From positions 1 through 33,195 of the forward strand of contig NZ_JQKJ01000033.1 in the NCBI RefSeq assembly GCF_000745975.1: DNA of 33,195 bases. Reading direction: 5' to 3'. This stretch comes from Desulfobacter vibrioformis DSM 8776 (GTDB lineage Bacteria; Desulfobacterota; Desulfobacteria; Desulfobacterales; Desulfobacteraceae). The translations under genes were made by a program, and so were the position numbers. Every line of letters starts with the position of its first letter. Positions within the stretch are counted from its first letter, which is position 1. Positions 8,265 to 15,639 of the stretch are shown one piece after another. The notes beneath the pieces were generated by a model. It was not told the origin of the DNA. It saw only the letters and a program-made list of their open reading frames with translations, and ran no database searches.

Positions 8265-8798
8265 ATGCGTCCCATTTTTCTTATCGGATACCGGTGTACC
8301 GGCAAAACCAGTACAGGAAAGTATCTGGCGGAGCTTTTGAACAAAAATTTTATAGATACGGATCTGGTTTTGGAATCAACTTTTGGCACGAGCATTGCCC
8401 AGATGGTGGCCCGGCACGGCTGGCCCTATTTCAGGACTAAAGAAACTGAAACACTGACGAATCTGGATCTGGAAAGCGCTCCCGTTATAGCCACGGGCGG
8501 CGGCATCATTCTTGCTGAAGAAAACAGAGCGTTTTTAAAGGAGAACGGGGTTGTTGTATATCTTTATGCCCCGGCGTCTGTTCTGACCGACAGAATCCGC
8601 AAAGATGAAAACAACACCGGGCGAAGACCGGACCTTACCCGTGACAGCCTTGCCCTTGAAACAAAAAAAATGCTTGAAATCAGAAATCCCTTGTACCAGG
8701 CACTTGCCGAGATATCCATTAACACAGAAGAATACGTCCCAAAAGCCGCAGCGCGCCGGATCATGGCCGTGCTCACAGATTCTGGAAGCAAATTTTGA
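8265..8798 (+). CDS. aroK: Shikimate kinase
   Basis: Phosphorylates shikimate at the 3-hydroxyl with ATP, feeding the EPSP synthase encoded just upstream. Seen: P-loop GYRCTGKTS (8-16), DTD shikimate/Mg site (31-33), the substrate arginine in FRTKE (R57), the glycine-rich ATGGGIIL (76-83), the lid GRRPDL with its arginines (about 119-124) and a late arginine in EIRNPLYQ. All functional residues of the family are present. Length 177 is typical. AAAAAGGAG sits just before ATG 8265. It is separated from aroA by an 83-base stretch containing short repeats but no terminator, so it is very likely in the same transcript. aroK and aroL cannot be separated from sequence here. Confidence 0.95.
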   Translation: MRPIFLIGYRCTGKTSTGKYLAELLNKNFIDTDLVLESTFGTSIAQMVARHGWPYFRTKETETLTNLDLESAPVIATGGGIILAEENRAFLKENGVVVYLYAPASVLTDRIRKDENNTGRRPDLTRDSLALETKKMLEIRNPLYQALAEISINTEEYVPKAAARRIMAVLTDSGSKF

Positions 8799-8824
8799 AA
8801 ATGCCAAAAAAAGGAGGATTTTTA

Positions 8825-9208
8825 ATGAATATCATAACCCATCAATTAATAGACAGCGAACTGTGCGGCAAACCGATCATGGTGGAAAACGGTAAAAGCC
8901 GTGTGGAATATACAACCACGCATAAAATGGCAGCAGATGACTCTGGGCTGGTGCATGGCGGATTTATTTTCGGACTTGCTGACTATGCAGCCATGCTTGC
9001 CGTAAATCACCCCAATGTTGTGCTTGGCGGGGCAGATGTTAAATTTCTAAAACCTGTCAAAGCCGGTGAATCTGTCTATGCCCAAGCCTGCGTAACATCA
9101 GCAGCAGGTAAAAAACAGATGGTCAGCGTCACCGTCAAACGTGAAGATGAGGTGGTTTTCAAAGGGGATTTTTCCTGCTTTATCCTGGAAAAACATGTTT
9201 TTAAATGA
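8825..9208 (+). CDS. Hotdog-fold thioesterase (PaaI-like)
   Basis: Predicted acyl-CoA or acyl-thioester hydrolase of the hotdog superfamily. The signature GLVHGGFIFGLADYAAM (about 41-57) matches the PaaI-type core, where the HGG stretch and a following acidic residue (D53) line the active site. The rest (ADVKFLKPVKAGESVYA) is the usual strand pattern. I chose ATG 8825 over the in-frame ATG 8795 because AGGAGG at 8812-8817 is seven bases upstream of 8825. This leaves a 26-base gap after aroK. As last gene of the aromatic operon it may act on an aromatic acyl-thioester, but substrate is unknown. Confidence 0.85.
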   Translation: MNIITHQLIDSELCGKPIMVENGKSRVEYTTTHKMAADDSGLVHGGFIFGLADYAAMLAVNHPNVVLGGADVKFLKPVKAGESVYAQACVTSAAGKKQMVSVTVKREDEVVFKGDFSCFILEKHVFK

Positions 9209-9243
9209 TCGCCTTTGGGGCGGGGTGTTAAGTTTTAAGTGTC

Positions 9244-9387
9244 AGGTTTTAGGCAATGTCATAAACCGAATTAAAACCATGAAGAGCATGAAGGACATGA
9301 AGATTGATTTTCCGACATATATTCTTCATGTCCTTCATGGTGAAATAAAATACTCAATGCTTAAGTGTATGACATTGAGGTTTTAGG
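9244..9387. mobile_element. MITE-like element with target-site duplication
   Basis: The element itself is 9254-9377 (124 bp). Its ends are a perfect 10-bp inverted repeat, CAATGTCATA (9254-9263) and TATGACATTG (9368-9377). Immediately outside both ends is the same 10-mer AGGTTTTAGG (9244-9253 and 9378-9387), a textbook target-site duplication. The interior has a second perfect 16-bp inverted repeat (9287-9302 with 9324-9339) that could fold as a hairpin. It holds no coding capacity. Its left end matches the first 12 bases of the insertion sequence starting at 32868, suggesting that an IS4-type transposase mobilises it in trans. Confidence 0.8.
9287..9339. repeat. Perfect 16-bp internal inverted repeat of the MITE-like element
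   Basis: CATGAAGGACATGAAG (9287-9302) is the exact reverse complement of CTTCATGTCCTTCATG (9324-9339), with a 21-base loop. Both arms are themselves built of ATGAAG-type half repeats, and 9279-9286 continues that pattern. The hairpin may end or stabilise transcripts reading out of the thioesterase gene. Confidence 0.85.
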
Positions 9388-9411
9388 TGATAGGAAATAC
9401 AAATTCCTATA

Positions 9412-9738
9412 CTACGCGTTTTGGGGCGCCTTGATCATATCGTCTTCCAGCATGTCAGCAATACCCAGGGCGGAATTCAGGGCGTCGTTAATCATGAAAA
9501 GCTGAATTTTCAGTGTTTTCAACGAGGCTGGGGTCGCTGCGATCTTTTCTTCTGATTCAAGAAGTGACGAAAACAAGTCTGCTTTCTGGGCAAATCCGGA
9601 CAAACGTTCACTGAATTGAACGATCTGTTTAGCCCACTTGTCCCTTTCTTCCCTTGTCAGTTCGATGTTTGCATTGTCAGTACCGTTAATCAGGTGGTCA
9701 ATCTGGTACTCCTGGGGGTTGGCGATGATTTCGTACAT
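9412..9738 (-). CDS. Hypothetical helical protein, 108 aa
   Basis: I do not recognise a family. The product is mostly predicted helix, acidic overall, with no signal peptide or membrane segment. Notable stretches are LTREERDKWAKQIVQFSERLSGFAQKAD written in helix-like heptads (about 28-55) and a C-terminal helix around NDALNSALGIADMLEDD. I chose ATG 9738 over the longer frame starting at 9804 because AAGGAG lies about ten bases upstream of 9738 and none near 9804. It is convergent with the aro operon across the MITE. Reading frame and ribosome-binding site make a real gene likely; function is unknown. Confidence 0.65.
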   Translation of the reverse strand: MYEIIANPQEYQIDHLINGTDNANIELTREERDKWAKQIVQFSERLSGFAQKADLFSSLLESEEKIAATPASLKTLKIQLFMINDALNSALGIADMLEDDMIKAPQNA

Positions 9739-9972
9739 GGTTTGTGCTCCTTTACATCTGAAATAAATCCGGAAAAGCGTTAAAACTGATCCAATGCCAA
9801 GCAAAGCAAAATTGTGTGAAGAATAAGCAGACGCCAGGCGTTAGTCAAGATTAGATGCTGAAAACATTAAAGATTCATAATCAGCCCATCCGGGAATAAT
9901 CCTAACACTCCTCTAATTATTAGGTGCTGAATGGCATTGATTTTATTTTTTTACTTGAATAAGGATTCATTT

Positions 9973-10209
9973 TCAATCTTCGTTTAAAAAATAATCCTGG
10001 ATATCCCCCTGGGTGTAAATAATTTTCAATATGGACAGATAAAGAGCCTGAATATAAACCTGTTCCCTGGCAATCCAGATGGTTTCTGCATTTTTATTGG
10101 CCATCCGGCATAATTGTTTCAGGGTGTATGCCGGCTGGCACATGCCTTGTGCTGCAACGCCAAAAACCAGTAATAATAAAGCCTGAACACAGACATAACG
10201 CTTGTTCAT
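9973..10209 (-). CDS. Short exported protein resembling the N-terminus of TolC-type outer-membrane proteins
   Basis: 78 residues from ATG 10209. Residues 1-25 form a clear Sec signal peptide (MNKRY, hydrophobic LLLLVFGVAAQ, then MCQPA). The mature start, YTLKQLCRMANKNAETIWIAREQVYIQAL, resembles the first helix of TolC-family proteins, which usually begins with a TLxxLxxLAxxxNxxI pattern, but the frame ends where the rest of TolC should follow. It may be a decayed remnant or an independent small periplasmic helical protein. A TTG two codons upstream is an alternative start. The TolC resemblance is weak and by eye. Confidence 0.5.
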   Translation of the reverse strand: MNKRYVCVQALLLLVFGVAAQGMCQPAYTLKQLCRMANKNAETIWIAREQVYIQALYLSILKIIYTQGDIQDYFLNED

Positions 10210-10316
10210 CTTCAACAGCCTTAGCCTCTATCTTGAAAACAGTTGCTAAAATGACCTATGGCATCGTGAACCATGAGAAAACGTCAGGATTTTTCTTGCG
10301 TCTGTTTTTCCTGTCC

Positions 10317-11147
10317 TCACTGTATTTTTTTGATGCGGCCTATCAGGTCTAAATTGGGACTTGTCTCAAGATCATGCGGGCTGACCATTTCCGCGGCGAC
10401 CAACGGGTTGCCCGCTTTTAACAATGAATTTATTTCATGTTTGTTAGGTGCCAGATGCGGATTTATTTTCCAATACATCTGCTCTGCCTGCTCAATCATT
10501 TCATTAAGTTCAGTGTCATCGGAGGATTCGTCTCCGGATTCATTTTCCACAAGGCTGTCCAATCGGGTCTTTAAAGGAGCCAAGGTTCCTTTAATGGACA
10601 GGCCGTATTTTTTTTCTGGGATTGCTTCGTAAAAACTGCGGTAAACCAATTCCGAACATACCACCGATTTTGTCTCTTTTCCATCGAATATCCGCTTAAA
10701 CAGTTTGAAAACCATGGCAATAATCGCTCTTAAAACCGCCTTCTCAACACGATCATGGGGAAGTTTCCTGATGATAATCAATACCCCGACGAGGTATAAT
10801 TGGTTATCAGCATATTTTGTACCTTTTTCAAAATAGTAATTGGCCCGCTGGACCACCGGATCAACCGGCCAGCCCTGTGAAGAAAAATCCATGCCGCTGT
10901 CTGATCTGAATCGGTAGACATCAACGTATTTTTGGGCACTGACTTCCTTTTCAAGCGGCGTTTGGACAACGCCTCTCGAACCGGCTTCAATGATTGTTCC
11001 GCCATTGAAGAATGCCGCATGGCTGTAATGTCCGCCGTCCACCAATCTTATGGCATCAGAAATCCACCCATCTCCGTAAGACAATAATACATCACCTGCT
11101 TTCACCTCATTCATGTCAATTTCAGCAATGTTTAATTTTTCTTCCAT
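10317..11147 (-). CDS. YiiX-like permuted papain-fold (NlpC/P60 superfamily) protein
   Basis: Predicted cysteine hydrolase of the permuted NlpC/P60 group (YiiX/YebB-like). The visible hallmark is the swapped order of catalytic residues: GDVLLSYGDGWISDAIRLV, then histidine H43 in GGHYSHAAFF, an acidic residue in TIIEAG (E54), and the nucleophile C164 late in SVVCSELVYRSF. There is no signal peptide, so it should be cytosolic or membrane-peripheral; one hydrophobic patch near 115-127 is short. The C-terminal 80 residues are acidic and unassigned. ATG 11147 follows AAAGGAAA. Members of this superfamily act on peptides, amides or lipids, and the substrate cannot be told here. Confidence 0.8.
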   Translation of the reverse strand: MEEKLNIAEIDMNEVKAGDVLLSYGDGWISDAIRLVDGGHYSHAAFFNGGTIIEAGSRGVVQTPLEKEVSAQKYVDVYRFRSDSGMDFSSQGWPVDPVVQRANYYFEKGTKYADNQLYLVGVLIIIRKLPHDRVEKAVLRAIIAMVFKLFKRIFDGKETKSVVCSELVYRSFYEAIPEKKYGLSIKGTLAPLKTRLDSLVENESGDESSDDTELNEMIEQAEQMYWKINPHLAPNKHEINSLLKAGNPLVAAEMVSPHDLETSPNLDLIGRIKKIQ

Positions 11148-11514
11148 CGTTTTTTTCCTTTGAGTTGAAGATTCATGGCGGGTTTGAACGATCCTTAGTT
11201 GAAGATGTGATTTTTTAAAAATCAGCTAAAACGAAGATTTATCCAGGTTTTCGCCAAAATGCAACAGGAAATTTAAAATATTTGGATCCCGGATTCTGGA
11301 AAATTATTGAGGGGCCATGGTGTTTGCAATCACCTCCCGATCTCATATATTTTTTCTCTCTATTGCTCGGAAACCGGGTTATTCGAAATGAACAGGGTGC
11401 CCAGCGATCTGGAAAAAAGCATAAATTGTTGACACTTTTTATCTGCTCTGATAATTTTTTAATTTTGTTAAAATAAAATCAAATGCTTTAGAATCAGGAT
11501 AAAATGAGGTTGCT
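11148..11514. other. Divergent intergenic region
   Basis: 367 bases between the divergent YiiX-like gene and the acidic helical protein gene. The only feature I can defend is the plus-strand promoter at 11429-11457. Neither strand has a convincing reading frame with a ribosome-binding site. Confidence 0.5.
11429..11457 (+). promoter_or_regulatory. Strong sigma70-type promoter
   Basis: TTGACA (11429-11434) and TAATTT (11452-11457) are separated by exactly 17 bases. The -35 is consensus and the -10 is four of six. It points at the acidic protein gene 58 bases downstream, with an AT-rich initially transcribed region. Confidence 0.65.
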
Positions 11515-11847
11515 ATGGTTCAAGATTATGATGATATTATTGAGCTTACCGAGGTGGTCACGGAAGAATCATCCCCCCAAGACCAGGAAACAATTAAACG
11601 GACGCAGCAACCCCCTGATCCGGAAGCGTTGCTTTCTGATGATGTTTCTTTGGCCCTTGGGGATAGTGAAAATATAATGACGTCACTGGGCCGGGATGAC
11701 ATAGAAGCGGCCCTTGAAAAATTTATAGAGAAAAAATTTTCTGAAACCATTGAAAAAATCCTTTTTGAAGTAATGGAAAAAGTGATCAAGCATGAAATAG
11801 AAGATATTAAAGCCGGGCTGCAGAAAGATCTTGACGATATTGGTTAG
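11515..11847 (+). CDS. Acidic protein with C-terminal amphipathic helices, 110 aa
   Basis: No family that I can name with certainty. Residues 1-55 are acidic, proline-containing and probably disordered (IIELTEVVTEESS, PPDPEALLSDDVS). Residues 58-107 form strongly amphipathic helices (DDIEAALEKFIEKKFSETIE, then EVMEKVIKHEIEDIKAGL). This plan, an acidic linker followed by a short helical oligomerisation end, recalls PopZ-like polar organisers and C-terminal tails of some deltaproteobacterial regulators, but that is a resemblance of layout, not a demonstrated homology. It has its own promoter and terminator, so it forms a single-gene unit just before valS. Confidence 0.7.
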   Translation: MVQDYDDIIELTEVVTEESSPQDQETIKRTQQPPDPEALLSDDVSLALGDSENIMTSLGRDDIEAALEKFIEKKFSETIEKILFEVMEKVIKHEIEDIKAGLQKDLDDIG

Positions 11848-11896
11848 GTTTGATTAAACGATTGACTTAATTTTTAAAAATTTTTATTAACGTGAC

Positions 11897-11920
11897 GGGG
11901 ATTGATTCAATCCCCTTTTT
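11897..11920 (+). terminator. Intrinsic terminator after the acidic protein gene
   Basis: GGGGATTG (11897-11904) pairs perfectly with CAATCCCC (11908-11915) around a three-base loop and is followed by five T residues. It separates the upstream single-gene unit from valS. Confidence 0.85.
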
Positions 11921-11984
11921 CATTAAACAGCCTTGGACTGCCTGGCTTTTTTAAAACGCGGGGTGGTTCACGACAAAACATGGC

Positions 11985-12011
11985 AGAGATCCCTCAGGAT
12001 AAGGGCTCTCT
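11985..12011 (+). promoter_or_regulatory. Hairpin in the valS leader
   Basis: AGAGATCCCT (11985-11994) pairs with AGGGCTCTCT (12002-12011) with one mismatch and a seven-base loop. There is no T-run, so it is not a terminator. It ends about 15 bases before the valS ribosome-binding site. It could stabilise the mRNA or act in regulation; neither is shown. Confidence 0.4.
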
Positions 12012-12040
12012 CATATTAAAAGGGTTTGAGGAGTTGAATT

Positions 12041-14710
12041 ATGTGTTCGGATTCCCTGGACAAAGGATATTCACCTAAAGAGATTGAAGAAAAGTGGTAT
12101 TCATTCTGGCTTGAAAACGGTTTTTTCAAAGCGGAAGACAAAAGTGACAGCCCCCCTTTTTCAATTGTGATTCCACCGCCCAACGTCACTGGCGTGCTCC
12201 ATATGGGCCATGCGCTGAACAACGTGATCCAGGATATCATGTGCAGATACAGAAGGCTTTTGGGGCAGAATGTTCTTTGGATGCCGGGAACCGATCACGC
12301 CGGAATCGCCACCCAGAATATGGTGGAGCGCAAACTGGCTGCCGAGGGCAAACACCGTGACCAGGTCGGCCGGGAAGCCTTTATCGAAGAAGTCTGGAAA
12401 TGGCGGGAAAAATCAGGTGGCGCCATCATCAACCAGCTCAAGCGTCTTGGTGCCTCCTGCGACTGGGACCGGGAACGCTTTACCATGGACGAGGGGCTTT
12501 CCGAGGCCGTACGCAAGGTGTTTGTCCGTCTGTACAAGGAAGGCCTGATCTATGAAGACCAGTATATCATTAACTGGTGTCCCAGATGCAGAACCGCACT
12601 TGCAGACCTTGAGGTTGAATACGAAGAAAAGGACGGCTACCTTTATTATATCCGTTACCCGTTTAAAGGCAGCCAGAAAAAAGGGCTGACCGTTGCCACC
12701 ACCCGGCCTGAAACCCTGTTTGGGGATATGGCCGTGGCAGTCAATCCCAAAGACGAAAGATTCAAAAACCTCGGGGAAACAGAAGTTGCGCTGCCCCTGA
12801 CAGACCGGGTAATTCCCATTATCCGGGATGAATATGTTGATACCCAGTTTGGTACCGGTGCCCTGAAAGTCACCCCGGCCCATGATCCCAATGATTTTCA
12901 TCTGGGTGAAAAGCACGGCCTGAAAAAATTAAAGGTCATTGATGATGCAGGCGCGATGCTGGAAGGGGCAGGACGTTTTGCAGGCCTTGACCGGTTTGAA
13001 TGCCGTAGAAAAGCAGTTGAAGCGCTTGAAAGCTTAGGGTTGCTTGAGAAAAAAGAACCCATAAAACACAGCGTGGGCAACTGCTACCGCTGCCATACCG
13101 ATGTTGAACCTTCCATTTCCAAACAATGGTTTGTCAAGGTAGGGCCTTTGGCTGCAAAAGCATCCCAGGCCGTGCGGGACGGCAGAACCAGAATTATTCC
13201 TGAAAACTGGTCAAAAACCTATTTTGACTGGATGGACAATATCCGGGACTGGTGCATATCCCGTCAGATCTGGTGGGGTCACCGCATCCCTGTATGGAAA
13301 TGCCCGGATTGCAAGGCTGTTATTGTTGAAGAGACAGATCCTGATGGCTGCACCAAGTGCGGATCCAAAAATATTGTTCAGGAAACCGATGTCCTTGATA
13401 CCTGGTTTTCTTCGGCACTCTGGCCCTTTTCCACCATGGGCTGGCCTGAAAATACAGATCTTTTGCAAACCTTTTACCCGACCAATGTCCTGGTTACAGG
13501 GTTTGATATACTGTTTTTCTGGGTTGCCAGAATGATGATGATGGGTATCCATTTCATGGACGATGAAATTCCGTTCAGGGATGTTTATATCCATGCCCTG
13601 GTCAGGGACGAGCACGGCAAGAAAATGTCCAAGTCCAAGGGCAATGTCATTGACCCGCTCAAGGTGATTGATGAATACGGGGCAGATGCGTTCAGGTTTA
13701 CGCTGGCCGCCTTTGCTGCCCAGGGCCGGGACGTTAAAATGTCCGAATCACGGGTGGAAGGGTACAAAAATTTTGTCAACAAGCTGTGGAATGCTGCCAG
13801 GTTCACCCTGATGCATATTACGGAAAAAGACGAACTGACAGACAATCTTGACCTGACCCTGACGGACCGCTGGATCTTGTCCAGGTGTGCTGAAACCTCC
13901 TTTGCCGTTAAACAGGGAATTGAGGAATACCGGTTCAATGAAGCTGCTTCTGCGGTTTACCAGTTTGTGTGGCATGAGTTCTGCGACTGGTATCTTGAAG
14001 CGGCCAAACCTGCCCTGTATGAAAAACTTGGGGCAGACCGGCGCGACGCAGCCCGTGGTGTTCTGGCCAAAGTGCTTGAAGACATTGTTATCATGCTGCA
14101 TCCTTTCATGCCCTTTGTTACCGAAGAAATTTACAACATTCTTCCGGGCACAAGCGGCTCTGTGATGAAGGCGGATTTTCCCTATACTGACGATGCGTTC
14201 AAAAAGTTCAAAAATCCGTCCTGTGAAAAAGAGATGGAATTTATGTTCTCTTTGATCTCAGGTATCCGCAATATCAGATCCGAGATGAACATCCAGCCCT
14301 CCACCAGGGTTAAGGTGCTGGCCACCACGGCAGACAATGCAGAAAAACTGCTGATTGCCGAAAATAAATCGGTCATTATCAATCTTGCCACCCTTGAGAA
14401 CCTGTCTTTCTGTGACGCAGACAATCCGCCTGAATCTTCTGCCACCACCGTTTCAGGCGCCACCACCTGCTATGTCTGCCTTGACGGTGTCATTGATTTT
14501 GACAAGGAAATCAGCCGTCTTGAAAAGGAGCTGGAGAAAAACACCAAGGAGTTGAACAGCATCCAGAAACGGCTGAACAACGACAGTTTCCTTGAAAAAG
14601 CCCCGGAGGATGTTATTGAGAAGGTCAGGGAACAGCATGAAGAACTCAAAGAGAAGCAGGATAAAATTACGGTGAACCTGGACCGGGTGAAGAATCTGAA
14701 ACAGGATTAG
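12041..14710 (+). CDS. valS: Valyl-tRNA synthetase
   Basis: Charges tRNA-Val, with an editing domain that removes mischarged threonine. Class I signature PPNVTGVLHMGH at 46-57 (HMGH as HIGH) and KMSKS at 528-532 are intact. The editing (CP1) domain lies between them, with TTRPETLFGD and GTGALKVTPAHDPNDF. Cysteine pairs in CPRCR and in CPDC...CTKC suggest zinc sites. The anticodon-binding domain follows, and the last 70 residues are the charged coiled-coil arm typical of ValRS (EISRLEKELEKNTKELNS). The 889-residue length is normal. GAGGAG lies seven bases before the ATG. nadC starts 17 bases after the stop, so the two are probably one transcript. Confidence 0.97.
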   Translation: MCSDSLDKGYSPKEIEEKWYSFWLENGFFKAEDKSDSPPFSIVIPPPNVTGVLHMGHALNNVIQDIMCRYRRLLGQNVLWMPGTDHAGIATQNMVERKLAAEGKHRDQVGREAFIEEVWKWREKSGGAIINQLKRLGASCDWDRERFTMDEGLSEAVRKVFVRLYKEGLIYEDQYIINWCPRCRTALADLEVEYEEKDGYLYYIRYPFKGSQKKGLTVATTRPETLFGDMAVAVNPKDERFKNLGETEVALPLTDRVIPIIRDEYVDTQFGTGALKVTPAHDPNDFHLGEKHGLKKLKVIDDAGAMLEGAGRFAGLDRFECRRKAVEALESLGLLEKKEPIKHSVGNCYRCHTDVEPSISKQWFVKVGPLAAKASQAVRDGRTRIIPENWSKTYFDWMDNIRDWCISRQIWWGHRIPVWKCPDCKAVIVEETDPDGCTKCGSKNIVQETDVLDTWFSSALWPFSTMGWPENTDLLQTFYPTNVLVTGFDILFFWVARMMMMGIHFMDDEIPFRDVYIHALVRDEHGKKMSKSKGNVIDPLKVIDEYGADAFRFTLAAFAAQGRDVKMSESRVEGYKNFVNKLWNAARFTLMHITEKDELTDNLDLTLTDRWILSRCAETSFAVKQGIEEYRFNEAASAVYQFVWHEFCDWYLEAAKPALYEKLGADRRDAARGVLAKVLEDIVIMLHPFMPFVTEEIYNILPGTSGSVMKADFPYTDDAFKKFKNPSCEKEMEFMFSLISGIRNIRSEMNIQPSTRVKVLATTADNAEKLLIAENKSVIINLATLENLSFCDADNPPESSATTVSGATTCYVCLDGVIDFDKEISRLEKELEKNTKELNSIQKRLNNDSFLEKAPEDVIEKVREQHEELKEKQDKITVNLDRVKNLKQD

Positions 14711-14727
14711 TTTAAAAACGTATATCC

Positions 14728-15558
14728 ATGAATATGACAGAACAGATCATCCGGCTGGCGCTTTTTGAAGATACCTGTCTTGGGGATGTGACCACGGAAA
14801 GTATTTTCCTTTATCCCCAGGAAAAAACCGCCATCATTGTAGCCAAACAAGACTTTATTCTGGCAGGCACTGATGTGGCAAAAAAGGTGTTCCATGCTGT
14901 AGATCCGTCAATGGAATGCAAGATCCATTTTAATGATTCGGACCCCATTAAAAAAAATGATGTAATCTTTACCATCAGTGGAGATATCCGCTCTCTTCTG
15001 ACCGCCGAACGTGTGGCGTTGAATTTTTTGCAGCGGCTTTCCGGCATAGCAACCCTGACACGAGAATTTGTCAAGACACTGGATAATCCAATGGTCAGGC
15101 TGGTGGATACAAGAAAAACCACACCTGGGTGGCGGAAAATTGAAAAAGATGCTGTCAGGGCAGGGGGGGGATTTAATCACAGATTCGCCCTTTATGACGG
15201 CATTCTGATCAAGGATAACCATATTACGGCTGCCGGCTCCATTGCGGCAGCCGTTTCCCTTGTCCGGGCCAGGGCGTCCCATCTGATGAAGGTGGAAGTG
15301 GAAGTCTCGGATATGGCCCAGGTGCAGCAGGCCATCGATGCCCGGGCGGATGTGATCATGCTGGACAATATGGACATTGATACCATGACCCAAGCCGTGG
15401 GGCTGATCGGAAAACGGGCCCTGGTGGAAGCGTCGGGCAATGTCAGCCTGAAGACGTTGAACGCCATTGCCGGAACCGGCGTGGATGTTATTTCCTGCGG
15501 CGCCCTCACCCATCAGGCAGTATCTGTTGATCTAAGTATGCGAATTCAATCGAATTGA
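14728..15558 (+). CDS. nadC: Nicotinate-nucleotide pyrophosphorylase (quinolinate phosphoribosyltransferase)
   Basis: Makes nicotinate mononucleotide from quinolinate and PRPP, a step of de novo NAD synthesis. Seen: N-terminal LFEDTCLGDVTTESIF, NFLQRLSGIATLT, substrate-binding DTRKTTPGWR (127-136), GGGFNHRFALYDGILIKDNH (146-165), VEVEV and MLDNM in the barrel, and the C-terminal EASGNVS and GVDVISCGALTH. All are standard for the family; length 276 is normal. The first ATG (14728) has a poor ribosome-binding site, and ATG 14734 is an alternative start two codons later. Codons for the GGG motif contain a run of eight G residues. The gene follows valS by 17 bases. Confidence 0.96.
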   Translation: MNMTEQIIRLALFEDTCLGDVTTESIFLYPQEKTAIIVAKQDFILAGTDVAKKVFHAVDPSMECKIHFNDSDPIKKNDVIFTISGDIRSLLTAERVALNFLQRLSGIATLTREFVKTLDNPMVRLVDTRKTTPGWRKIEKDAVRAGGGFNHRFALYDGILIKDNHITAAGSIAAAVSLVRARASHLMKVEVEVSDMAQVQQAIDARADVIMLDNMDIDTMTQAVGLIGKRALVEASGNVSLKTLNAIAGTGVDVISCGALTHQAVSVDLSMRIQSN

Positions 15559-15580
15559 TTTTAGTTAAAAGCAATTCGAC

Positions 15581-15614
15581 ATCAGGGTGGTCCAAAGGAT
15601 GACCAAGGCCTGAT
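15581..15614. terminator. Possible bidirectional hairpin between nadC and the hydrolase gene
   Basis: ATCAGG (15581-15586) pairs with CCTGAT (15609-15614), and TGGTC (15588-15592) with GACCA (15601-15605) inside it, across a small asymmetric internal loop. It sits 23 bases after nadC and 26 before the end of the convergent hydrolase gene. The following T-rich stretch is interrupted, so terminator function is uncertain. Confidence 0.35.
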
Positions 15615-15639
15615 ATTGTTTGATAGAATCCGTTTATCC

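Noticed and set aside
8795-8824. Longer start for the thioesterase at ATG 8795
   Set aside because: The ribosome-binding site AGGAGG at 8812-8817 lies inside this extension and serves ATG 8825.
14908-15513. 201-codon open frame antisense to nadC
   Set aside because: Low-complexity His/Gly-rich shadow of a strongly conserved gene, without homology or start signals.
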